Below are positions 34,450-42,054 of a stretch of 64,000 nt of DNA, one piece after another (the first letter of the stretch is position 1; the number at the start of each line of letters is the position of its first letter). The stretch is taken from positions 496,001-560,000 of the forward strand of contig JAUQWZ010000011.1 of NCBI GenBank assembly GCA_030834905.1, read 5' to 3'. This DNA is from Aggregatilineales bacterium (lineage in GTDB: Bacteria; Chloroflexota; Anaerolineae; Aggregatilineales; Phototrophicaceae). The position numbers and the translations under genes are program-made. Below the pieces are notes generated by a model. The model searched no databases, was not told where the DNA came from, and saw only the letters and a list, made by a program, of their open reading frames with translations.

Positions 34450-34520
34450 GGCTCCAAAAAAAACAAGTCCGCTGATGCGACTCTTGTGAGTCTCTTTAGC
34501 AGACTTGTCTTTTCGGAGCC
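34450..34520. repeat. Long nested hairpin (71 nt)
   Basis: The left arm starts GGCTCC and contains CAAGTCCGCT. The right arm, AGCAGACTTG to GGAGCC, pairs with it over about 23 bp with few mismatches and one bulge. The loop itself holds GACTC-TTGT-GAGTC. It may be a small structured RNA, a terminator or a miniature mobile element. Confidence 0.6.
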
Positions 34521-34538
34521 GGACAATTTATTGTCTGG

Positions 34539-34565
34539 CGGGGCGGTCTGATTATGACCGCCCCG
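34539..34565 (-). terminator. Hairpin beyond the decahaem cytochrome gene
   Basis: CGGGGCGGTC and GACCGCCCCG form a perfect 10-bp stem with a 7-nt loop, 59 nt past the minus-strand stop at 34625. It lacks a clear T-run. Confidence 0.55.
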
Positions 34566-34624
34566 CGCTGTGAGTGAACCGATGGCGGGGACGTTCGGGC
34601 GAACATCCCCTATGGCTGTTTCCG

Positions 34625-36808
34625 CTATGACTCGCTCGCCGTGACGGGCGGGCGGGTGAAATCGGCTACTGCTGCTTCGCCGCCGAGTGCCTCAAGGCTG
34701 TCGTACAGAACCTGCATGGCGTAATCGGCGTTATGCGCGAACGCGCCGGGGTCCTTGAGGATGTACTGGTAGTTGTAAGCAGCGCGCAGCAGGCTCGGCG
34801 TCCAGGTCGCGTAGCGGTTGTCGCCGTTGACCTCGTCGGGGTCTGCCGTACCGTTGCCGTTGGTGTCAATGAACCAGTACGGGTGTGAATGCGAGTCGTA
34901 GGCAATCGACGTGCCGATAACGTCAGTCGCGTAGGCTTGCAGCGCGGCGTACAGCGCGTTCGTGAACGAGTCGATCTCGTCGGCAATCGGTTCTTCGTCG
35001 TCACCGTCGCCGTCGTAATCGATCAGCTCAACGTCATCGAGCATCCGGATCAGGCGCACGTCTTCAGGCTCGTCTACATCGTCGTGGCAGTCTTCGCACA
35101 GGTTGAGGTCGTTCTCGCCCGTGTGCGCGTCGTGGCAGTCGGTGCAGGTCACGGCTTCACCTTCGCCGTCATGCAGATTGCGCCCTGAATAGTCCTTGCC
35201 GTCATACTGGTACGCGCCCTGCGCCTCGCCGCCAAACAGCGTCGCGCCTGCCGCAAAGTAGTGAACGTTGCGGAATGTCAGCGCGTCCGAAACTTCGTCG
35301 TCGCCAACCGCCGCGCGGGTGATCGCCGTATTGACGCTAACCGTCGATTCGCGTCCCTGATGGCAGCTCAGGCAGAGGTTATTTTCGTCGGTTTCGCCCT
35401 CTTCAGCGAACGACACCATCGCGCCGCTTGGGAATCGCACTTCGGCTACTTCCATGAAGGTGAAATCCTCAAGATCGTCGTGGCAGGTCGTGCAGCTTAG
35501 CGAGTTCGACGGCTCAACGCCGACGTTGACACCGTTGGCGACAAAGAACGGCAGCCCCTCGGCGCTGTGACAGCGCGAGCAGGTTCCGGGAACTTCGCCG
35601 TCTGCATCCCAGTGACGGAATGCTTCGGCGGTCACATCAAAATGACCGGGGTCGTTGCGAACGGCAAATTCCATATCCACCGGGTCTTGCAGCACTGCGT
35701 TCAGCGCTGTGATCGAGTCGAACAGCAGATGGATGTGGTACTGCGGGTTATGGGCATAGCCGCCGGGGTCTTTCAGCGACACCTGATAATTGTATGCCGC
35801 CATCACCAGATTGCCGGTGAAAGAGGCGTAGCGCGTCTCCGACGTAGCTTCGCCTTCGTCCGCTTCGCCGTTGTCGTTCCCGTCAATGAACCAGTACGGG
35901 TGCGCGTGCGAATCGTAGACAATCGGCGTGCCGGTGATTTCGCGGGCGTATGCCTGGATCGATTCGTAAAGCAGTTCCTGCAAGCCCTCGATTTCTTCGG
36001 CGATACCTTCGGTGGTATCGTCGTCGCCGTCGTAATCCGCGCCAGAGCCTTCCATGCGGATAAAGCGCAGGTCTTCCTGCGTCTCAACATCCAGATGGCA
36101 GGTCGAGCAGGCTTCGACGTTAATGGTCAGCGAATGTGGCTCGTGGCAGTCGGCGCAGGTCTCGAAACCTTCAACATGGTTATTCTTCATCTGGTAAATC
36201 ATGCCGTCGTACTGGTAGCCACCGCGTACTTCGGAACCATATAATGAAGCTGCTGCCGCATAATAATGGATGTTAATGAAGCCCAGTTCCGGGTTCACCG
36301 CATCCAGGTCGTCCATCGCGCCCAGTTCAGTCAGACGAGCGTTGACGCTGTCGGTTGAGGCGCGCCCCTGATGACATTGCATACAGCGGGCAGAACCACT
36401 GTCGTCATCAATCGTCACCCCTGAGGGGAACGTGACTTCGGTGATACCGCGGACGATTGGGTTGTGGCAGGTATCGCACGATACCACCGATCCAAGCGGC
36501 GCGGGCGCATCGACAACGCCAAATTCCGAACCATCGGCACCCATGTAATCAAGGTAGCCGCCTTCAGAGTGGCATTTGGCGCAGTCTTCCGTGACTTCAC
36601 CGTCCTCGTTCCAGTGGACGAATGCTTCGGCGGTGTAGTCGGCGTGTGGCGACTCAACCCACGCATTGTAATATTCCGCCAGGTACGGCGGATCCGTCAG
36701 CGGCTCAGGTGCCGCATCCTGCGCCTGCACACTCGTATAAGTGAGCAGCGCGAACCCCCCAGCCAGGAGTATGGCTCCGACCAGGGCTAAAGCATGGTAC
36801 TTTCGCAT
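34625..36808 (-). CDS. Decahaem cytochrome c made of two pentahaem repeats
   Basis: A 727-residue secreted protein (signal peptide ending near VQAQD). It has ten CxxCH motifs in two matching sets: CAKCH, CDTCH, CMQCHQGRAS, CADCH, CSTCH, then CSRCH, CTTCH, CLSCHQGRES, CTDCH, CEDCH. Each half also repeats a YFAAGATLFG/YYAAAASLYG segment and ends with a calcium-loop-like stretch (FIDGNDNGEADEGE, FIDTNGNGTADPDE). The gene clearly arose by internal duplication. It is a candidate extracellular or periplasmic electron conduit, monocistronic and next to the ccm cluster. Electron donor and acceptor are unknown. Confidence 0.9.
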   Translation of the reverse strand: MRKYHALALVGAILLAGGFALLTYTSVQAQDAAPEPLTDPPYLAEYYNAWVESPHADYTAEAFVHWNEDGEVTEDCAKCHSEGGYLDYMGADGSEFGVVDAPAPLGSVVSCDTCHNPIVRGITEVTFPSGVTIDDDSGSARCMQCHQGRASTDSVNARLTELGAMDDLDAVNPELGFINIHYYAAAASLYGSEVRGGYQYDGMIYQMKNNHVEGFETCADCHEPHSLTINVEACSTCHLDVETQEDLRFIRMEGSGADYDGDDDTTEGIAEEIEGLQELLYESIQAYAREITGTPIVYDSHAHPYWFIDGNDNGEADEGEATSETRYASFTGNLVMAAYNYQVSLKDPGGYAHNPQYHIHLLFDSITALNAVLQDPVDMEFAVRNDPGHFDVTAEAFRHWDADGEVPGTCSRCHSAEGLPFFVANGVNVGVEPSNSLSCTTCHDDLEDFTFMEVAEVRFPSGAMVSFAEEGETDENNLCLSCHQGRESTVSVNTAITRAAVGDDEVSDALTFRNVHYFAAGATLFGGEAQGAYQYDGKDYSGRNLHDGEGEAVTCTDCHDAHTGENDLNLCEDCHDDVDEPEDVRLIRMLDDVELIDYDGDGDDEEPIADEIDSFTNALYAALQAYATDVIGTSIAYDSHSHPYWFIDTNGNGTADPDEVNGDNRYATWTPSLLRAAYNYQYILKDPGAFAHNADYAMQVLYDSLEALGGEAAVADFTRPPVTASES

Positions 36809-36857
36809 AACTCAGTGCCTCCGTTGGAAGTGCCTGTACCAAGCACGCGCGAACACA

Positions 36858-36877
36858 GAATCACCGATTCCTGATTC
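36858..36877. promoter_or_regulatory. Inverted repeat upstream of the decahaem gene
   Basis: GAATCA and TGATTC flank 8 nt, about 50 nt upstream of the decahaem cytochrome start. It could be a regulator site; no matching copy was found before other genes here. Confidence 0.3.
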
Positions 36878-36962
36878 TTGTCCTTCTATTGTCCAACGAA
36901 GGCAGATTGCTGTCGTCAACCGCGAGAATGATTCCTCGTCATCCTGAGGGTTGATAATGCGG

Positions 36963-37745
36963 TCAGATCGAGCGCACGAATCCGCCGTCCACCCGAACGG
37001 TTGTGCCAGTTACGTAGCTGGCTGCCGGGGACAGCAGGAACGCCCCAACGCTGCCAAATTCTTCAATTGTGCCGATGCGCCCTAACGGAATCCGGCTGAC
37101 CGATTCCGCCTGCACCGTCTCAATGGGAACACCGCGCCGTTTCGCCGTATTGGTATCCAACTGGGTGATGCGGTCGGTCTGTATCCGTCCGGGTACGATA
37201 TTGTTGACCCGAATGCCATCGGGCGCGAGTTCCTCTGCCAGCGTCTTGAGCAGCGCCGCCACGCCGGAACGCATGACCGTCGAAAGCGCCAGCGCTTCAA
37301 TCGGCTGGATGATCGAGGATGACGTCACGGCGAGTATCGCGCCGCCTTCGGTCATATAGGGCAGCGCGGCGCGGATCATCCGAATGGAACTCAACAAAGT
37401 GAGTTCAAAGGCAGCCTGCCACTGGGCGTCGGTCAGCGATTTGAAGCTGCCGCTAGGGGGACCGCCCGCGTTCACCAATAAGCCGTGAATCACACCCCAT
37501 TGGTCGGCGGTACGCGCCACCCACGCCTGAATATCGTCCGGCTGGCTCACGTCACAGGCGGTCGCCAGTGTTTCAGCGCCGGTTTCGTCGCGCAGCGCTT
37601 TGGCGGCGGCTTCGACATCGTCGCCGCTGCGGCTGCACATGGACACCTTCGCGCCGTTCTGCGCCAGCGCGCGGGCGATGCCAAAGCCCAGCCCCTTGCT
37701 CGACGCCGCCACCAGCATAACCTTGTTATTGAGTCCAAGTTCCAC
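36963..37745 (-). CDS. Short-chain dehydrogenase/reductase-family protein lacking YxxxK
   Basis: A 260-residue classical-SDR-sized protein. The GTG at 37745 is chosen, with GGAG 7 nt upstream; a TTG at 37790 is less likely. The NAD(P)-binding start LVAASSKGLGFGIARAL and the structural NAGG motif are present. The catalytic Tyr-x3-Lys is replaced in the segment ALALSTVMRSGVAALLKTL, as in a known SDR subgroup with LSNxxR there. It may reduce or bind a substrate by an altered mechanism. A repeat element separates it from the upstream bifunctional aldolase gene. Confidence 0.82.
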   Translation of the reverse strand: MELGLNNKVMLVAASSKGLGFGIARALAQNGAKVSMCSRSGDDVEAAAKALRDETGAETLATACDVSQPDDIQAWVARTADQWGVIHGLLVNAGGPPSGSFKSLTDAQWQAAFELTLLSSIRMIRAALPYMTEGGAILAVTSSSIIQPIEALALSTVMRSGVAALLKTLAEELAPDGIRVNNIVPGRIQTDRITQLDTNTAKRRGVPIETVQAESVSRIPLGRIGTIEEFGSVGAFLLSPAASYVTGTTVRVDGGFVRSI

Positions 37746-37807
37746 GATTTCGCTCCGGCTGTCTACAGATTGATCAATCAGATGCGGCAATCATAACGTG
37801 AAATGAT

Positions 37808-38021
37808 GAACCACAAAGACACCAGGAACACTAATGGAGAAACTGAAAAGAATGCGCCGCATTTCCAAATGGACGCCGTAGGGACACGACAATGTCGTGT
37901 CCTGTTGCGGGACGGCGGACACGATATATCGTGTCCCTACAACATACGGCGGTTTCTAATCCGTTTATCCATAAGAGCCTTTTAGAAATTCTTCTTGGTG
38001 TCCTCTGTGTCTTTGTGGTTC
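37808..38021. repeat. Composite inverted-repeat element with a GTAGGGACAC element inside
   Basis: The ends are GAACCACAAAGACACCAG and, inverted, CTGTGTCTTTGTGGTTC. They pair over about 23 nt with a few mismatches. Inside lies a full paired-hairpin element at 37878-37940. It fills the 295-nt space between two minus-strand genes and has no coding capacity. Confidence 0.7.
37878..37940. repeat. Paired-hairpin GTAGGGACAC repeat
   Basis: It starts GTAGGGACACGACAATGTC and ends GATATATCGTGTCCCTAC. Both inner palindromes are perfect or nearly so: GGACACGACA/TGTCGTGTCC and GGACACGATATATCGTGTCC. Confidence 0.75.
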
Positions 38022-38040
38022 AAACTTCTTTTGCTGGCAG

Positions 38041-40008
38041 TCAGATCACGCGGTCATTGCCGCCGTCAATGGGAATCTGCGCGCCGGTGGTGCGCGAAAA
38101 CGTCGCGCCGCACAGGTCAGCGACCAGCGCGCCGATGTCGCGGCTGGTGACCTCGACCTTGAGGACGTTGTTGGTCTTGTAGTCTTCGACGCTCAATCCG
38201 TAGTGTTTCGCCCGCGCCGCCAGCACTTCTTCCGTCCAGATGCCGGTATCAAAGACGGCGTTGGGATGCACCATATTGACGCGAATGCCATCGCCACCCC
38301 ATTCGAGCGCTGCCACCCGACCAAGCTGGGTCAGCGCCGCTTTTGACGCCGAGTAGGCAGCCGCACCGGGTCCGGGCGCGGGGACATTCTTGGAAGCGAC
38401 GATGACGACCTTGCCGCCGCGCGGCGCGTGTTTCAGCAGCGGGTACGCCTCGCGCATCAGGCTGAGGTTGGCGTCGAGATTGATGCGCATGACCTTGTCC
38501 CAGTCGCTGAGTTTCAGGTCACGGATCGGCGTGCTGGGCGGGAAAACGCCGGCGTTCAGCACCAGCACGTCCAGCCCGCCAAAGCGCCGCGCCGTCTGTT
38601 CCAGCGCGGCGGTCAACTGCGCCTCGTCACTGACGTCACAGCGAATGCCGAGAAGATCGGGGCGCTTGAGCATCGTTTCAACCGACGGGTTGATATCCAG
38701 CGCAACCACGGCAGCCCCGCGCCCCAGCAGCGCCTCGGCACAGGCTTTGCCGATGCCGCTTGCCGCGCCGGTCACCAGCGCGATCTCGCCCTGAAGCGGC
38801 GCGGGTTTGCCGCCCGCGCGCAGCTTCGCCTGTTCCAGATCCCAGTATTCCACATCAAAGATGTCAGCAGCTGGCAGCGCCTCGTAGCCGCCTAATGCCT
38901 GCGCCTGCTCAATGACGGTCATCGTGTGGCGGTAAATGTCCTCAACGATGCCGGTATCACGCGCCGAGCGTCCGAGAGTCACCATGCCCCACTCACGGTC
39001 AAGCACGACGCGCGGCGCTGGATCGAGCATTGTCAGCGGGGCGCTGGCGCGAACGGCGTTCGCCTCGAAATATGCCCGGTAGTCGTCAGCATACACCGCC
39101 ACATCCCGCCCGATTTGTGGCAGGCGCTTGGTGCGAATCGAGTGATCGGGCGTCAGTGGTCCCCGCGCGGCGGCAGTTTCGAGATCGTCCCGCGACACAA
39201 ACGCCACTGCCTGCGGATCGTGGTGGGTCGCCATCAGGATCGGAAAGCCCGCCACCCGCGACACCTGCCCGCGAAATGCCGCCAGTTCAGCCCGCAGTTC
39301 GGCGCTGTCAGCTTCGGCTGACGGCAGCGACACCGGAACAACCTTGCGCGTCAGGTAAGCCTCGGCTTTGCTCACCAGCGCGATCATCCGTTCATACGAC
39401 TCGCGCGCCGTCTGCCCAAAAGTGAATGCGCCGTGTTTCAGCAGGATCATGCCCTGGGTGCTGTCGGTAAGCTGCGGGAACAACCCGGCGCACAGCCGCA
39501 CCAGCTTAAAGCCGGGCATAACGTAAGGCACGATGAGCACCTCGCCGCCAAACACCTCCTCCACGCGCTCGCGCCCGTTGGGCGTGTTGGTGAGGGCGAT
39601 CACGGCGTCGGCGTGGGTGTGATCGACAAACTTGTACGGGATAATGGCGTGCAAAATCGCCTCGACCGACGGCGACGGCGCGGCGGCGTCAATCATGGCG
39701 ACGCGCAGTTCATTCGCCATCTGCACGTCAGACAGGCTTTCAAGCGTTGACAGTTCGACCAGCGGCGCTAACCGCGTCGGCGAGAAGCCCTGCGCCTGAA
39801 TCGTCGCCAGATCCCAGCCGCTGCCCTTGACATACAGCAGGTCTTCCCCACGCCCGAATAAATTGACGTAGGCGGACTTGACCGAGGTATTGCCGCCGCC
39901 ATGCAGCACCAGCGATGGATCGCGCCCCAGCAGGCGCGACGTATAGACGCGCTGTTCCAGATCGCCCACAAATTCCCGCGCTTCGACGTCATTCCAGAGG
40001 CTTAACAC
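38041..40008 (-). CDS. Bifunctional class II aldolase / short-chain dehydrogenase (rhamnulose-1-phosphate aldolase type)
   Basis: A 655-residue protein. The GTG at 40008 follows AAAGG; a longer frame to 40095 starts in repeat DNA. Residues 1-400 are a class II (zinc) aldolase with LHGGGNTSVK and the metal-site VDHTHADAV. Residues 420-655 are an SDR with VTGAASGIGKA and catalytic YSASK. Such fusions are known as rhamnulose-1-phosphate aldolase/lactaldehyde dehydrogenase, splitting a deoxyketose phosphate and processing the lactaldehyde. No rhamnose kinase or isomerase lies nearby, so the sugar could be another deoxy sugar. Confidence 0.88.
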   Translation of the reverse strand: MLSLWNDVEAREFVGDLEQRVYTSRLLGRDPSLVLHGGGNTSVKSAYVNLFGRGEDLLYVKGSGWDLATIQAQGFSPTRLAPLVELSTLESLSDVQMANELRVAMIDAAAPSPSVEAILHAIIPYKFVDHTHADAVIALTNTPNGRERVEEVFGGEVLIVPYVMPGFKLVRLCAGLFPQLTDSTQGMILLKHGAFTFGQTARESYERMIALVSKAEAYLTRKVVPVSLPSAEADSAELRAELAAFRGQVSRVAGFPILMATHHDPQAVAFVSRDDLETAAARGPLTPDHSIRTKRLPQIGRDVAVYADDYRAYFEANAVRASAPLTMLDPAPRVVLDREWGMVTLGRSARDTGIVEDIYRHTMTVIEQAQALGGYEALPAADIFDVEYWDLEQAKLRAGGKPAPLQGEIALVTGAASGIGKACAEALLGRGAAVVALDINPSVETMLKRPDLLGIRCDVSDEAQLTAALEQTARRFGGLDVLVLNAGVFPPSTPIRDLKLSDWDKVMRINLDANLSLMREAYPLLKHAPRGGKVVIVASKNVPAPGPGAAAYSASKAALTQLGRVAALEWGGDGIRVNMVHPNAVFDTGIWTEEVLAARAKHYGLSVEDYKTNNVLKVEVTSRDIGALVADLCGATFSRTTGAQIPIDGGNDRVI

Positions 40009-40096
40009 GGCTTGCCCTTTCTTTTTTGACTCAGGAATCCTGATGGCGAAGATTGTACCGTATCCAGCGCGGCGGCAGTTGGGGTGGCGGATCACA

Positions 40097-40125
40097 AGAC
40101 GGACACGAGCATGTCGTGTCCGTCT
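40097..40125. repeat. Single GGACACGA palindrome
   Basis: AGACGGACACGA and TCGTGTCCGTCT form a perfect 12-bp stem around GCATG. It is a one-hairpin member of the GTAGGGACAC family, just upstream of the aldolase start. Confidence 0.7.
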
Positions 40126-40147
40126 CTACGGCATAAACATGCCCACG

Positions 40148-41275
40148 CTACAACACGATGCTTGAAACCAGCGCCAGCAGGACGCCGCCCGCCATGACAC
40201 TGCCAAGCTGTCCCGCCGTGTTCGCGCCCATGGCGTGCATGAGGATGAAATTCTCGTAATCCTCGTCCAACGCCATTTTCGCCACCAGCCGCCCCGCCAT
40301 CGGGAAGGCGCTGATACCCGCCGCGCCGATCAGCGGGTTGATCTTGCCACCGCTAAGCCGCGACATCAGCTTGCCAAACAGCAAGCCAGCGACCGTATCG
40401 AGCGCGAACGCCAGCAGCCCAAGCACCATAATAGCGAGCGTCTGACCGTTGAGGAATTTATCGGCGCTCATGGTCGAGCCAATGGTCAGCCCCAGAAACA
40501 GGGTCGCGACGTTGATGATCTCGTTCTGCGAGGCTTTGCTCAGCCGATCCACCACGCCGCTTTCGCGCATCAGGTTGCCAAGCATCAACATGCTGATCAG
40601 CGGCGTCGCTTCCGGCATCAGCAAGCCGACAGCGACGGTCACGATCACCGGAAAAGCGATGCGGGCGCGGCGTGACACCGGCACAGGCATATAGTCCATC
40701 CGAATGGCGCGTTCCTCGCGGGTGGTCAGCAGGCGCATCAGCGGCGGCTGAATCAGCGGGATCAGGCTCATGTAGGAATAGGCGGCGACGGCAATCGGCG
40801 CCAGCAGTTCGGGCGCGAGTTTGGTGGCGACAAAGATCGACGTGGGACCGTCAATCGCGCCGATGACTCCAATCGAGGCAGCCTGATTCAGCGGGAAGCC
40901 AAGCAGCGTTGCCAGGATGAGCGTGCCAAAAATGCCAAACTGCCCCGCCGCGCCAAACAGCACCATGCGCGGCTGCGCCAGCAGCGGACTGAAATCGATC
41001 ATCGCGCCAACGCCGATGAAGATCAGCAGCGGAAAAAGCTCGGTGCTGATACCCGCGTCGTACAGCACCGTAAACAGACCGCCGGTGGTCATGCCGGTGA
41101 ACGGGATATTCGCCAGCAGGCAGCCAAAGCCAATCGGCAGCAGCAGCACCGGCTCGTATTCTTTGGCGATGGCGAAGTAGATTAGCAGGCAGCCCACCAG
41201 AATCATGATCAGGTTGCCTAATGTGAAACTGGTGATGCCTTTCAGCAGCTCAGGGATTATCGTTGCGCCGTCCAT
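40148..41275 (-). CDS. mmdB: Sodium-pumping decarboxylase beta subunit (MmdB/OadB/GcdB)
   Basis: A 375-residue protein with about nine membrane helices, matching the beta subunit of biotin-dependent sodium-pumping decarboxylases. The conserved end segment GAAGISAFPMAGRLVAKMA and the aspartate-bearing GVIGAIDGPTSIFVATKLAP are present. It removes CO2 from carboxybiotin while exporting sodium ions. It follows the biotin carrier with a one-base overlap and completes a four-gene decarboxylase operon. Confidence 0.93.
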   Translation of the reverse strand: MDGATIIPELLKGITSFTLGNLIMILVGCLLIYFAIAKEYEPVLLLPIGFGCLLANIPFTGMTTGGLFTVLYDAGISTELFPLLIFIGVGAMIDFSPLLAQPRMVLFGAAGQFGIFGTLILATLLGFPLNQAASIGVIGAIDGPTSIFVATKLAPELLAPIAVAAYSYMSLIPLIQPPLMRLLTTREERAIRMDYMPVPVSRRARIAFPVIVTVAVGLLMPEATPLISMLMLGNLMRESGVVDRLSKASQNEIINVATLFLGLTIGSTMSADKFLNGQTLAIMVLGLLAFALDTVAGLLFGKLMSRLSGGKINPLIGAAGISAFPMAGRLVAKMALDEDYENFILMHAMGANTAGQLGSVMAGGVLLALVSSIVL

Positions 41276-41709
41276 CAGGAGGCATACTCCATCAGCACCT
41301 GCTTCTGCCTGACCTGCTGCCCGGTGGTCACAGCAATCGAGGCAATCTCACCATTGCGCGGCGCGCGAATGATGTTATTCATCTTCATGGCTTCCAACCG
41401 GCACAGTTCCTGCCCCGCCGTGACGGTGGCGTTAGGCTGCACCGACACCGAGGTAATGACGCCGGGAATAGGCGCGACCACCGCGTTGCCCGAATGTCCA
41501 TTCATCGAGGGCGGCGGCGGTTGAATCGGCGTCGCCTTCGGTGCTGCTGCTGGCGCGGTGGCAGGCGTCACGGCAGGCACAGCAGCCTGACTGGCTTCCG
41601 TCCATACCTCATAAGTTTGTCCGTCAACGGTTGCGAGGATCGGCGTCGCCCGCAAATCGCCAACTTCGACATCGTAGGATTGATCTTCAATCTTGACCGA
41701 AATTTTCAT
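41275..41709 (-). CDS. mmdC: Biotin carboxyl carrier subunit (gamma) of the decarboxylase
   Basis: A 144-residue protein. A short N-terminal domain is joined by an Ala/Pro-rich linker (about residues 45-75) to a biotinyl domain with the biotinylation motif EAMKMNN. It shuttles carboxybiotin from the carboxyltransferase to the membrane beta subunit. It overlaps the delta-subunit gene by 4 bases and the beta-subunit gene by one. Confidence 0.93.
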   Translation of the reverse strand: MKISVKIEDQSYDVEVGDLRATPILATVDGQTYEVWTEASQAAVPAVTPATAPAAAPKATPIQPPPPSMNGHSGNAVVAPIPGVITSVSVQPNATVTAGQELCRLEAMKMNNIIRAPRNGEIASIAVTTGQQVRQKQVLMEYAS

Positions 41710-42047
41710 CGTCTTGGACTCTTCTGATTTAGCGAGTTTGCCCGCCGGACAGCCTGCCAGGCGCTGACAATCGCCGTCGGCGGCAGCGGGAAAGGTCGAT
41801 CCTGCTTCGACGCCTGCTGAGCAAGCGCGATGGACACCGCCACGGCAGCCGCCCGCTTGCGCGTGCTGGCATCCGACTCCGAAAAGTCTACCGGCAGGAC
41901 GACGGCGGGTGCTTCTTCAGGTTCGCGCTCCGGCATCCATTTGACGATGGCTGCCATGAGCGCCCAGAGCAGCAGAATCGCGCCGAAGACCAGACTCATG
42001 CCGATAGCGGTGATCTGGAGTGCGTAAGTGAGTTCCTGTCCCATCAT
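41706..42047 (-). CDS. mmdD: Decarboxylase delta/OadG-like small membrane subunit
   Basis: A 113-residue protein with one N-terminal membrane helix (ITAIGMSLVFGAILLLWALMA), a cytoplasmic charged stretch and an Ala-rich helix. The topology fits OadG/MmdD, the small subunit that assembles these complexes. It lies 7 nt after the carboxyltransferase gene. Confidence 0.85.
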   Translation of the reverse strand: MMGQELTYALQITAIGMSLVFGAILLLWALMAAIVKWMPEREPEEAPAVVLPVDFSESDASTRKRAAAVAVSIALAQQASKQDRPFPLPPTAIVSAWQAVRRANSLNQKSPRR

Positions 42048-42054
42048 GCCCCCG

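Larger units (their letters stand above)
34166..34624. other. 459-nt gene-free gap rich in hairpins
   Basis: No convincing gene. In order it holds a GC hairpin, a paired GTAGGGACAC element, a long nested hairpin and a terminator-like stem before the end of the decahaem gene; each is listed separately. Confidence 0.7.

Noticed and set aside
12929..40125. GTAGGGACAC elements as CRISPR repeats
   Set aside because: They are scattered far apart, palindromic with varying cores, and not arranged with regular spacers; no cas gene is present.
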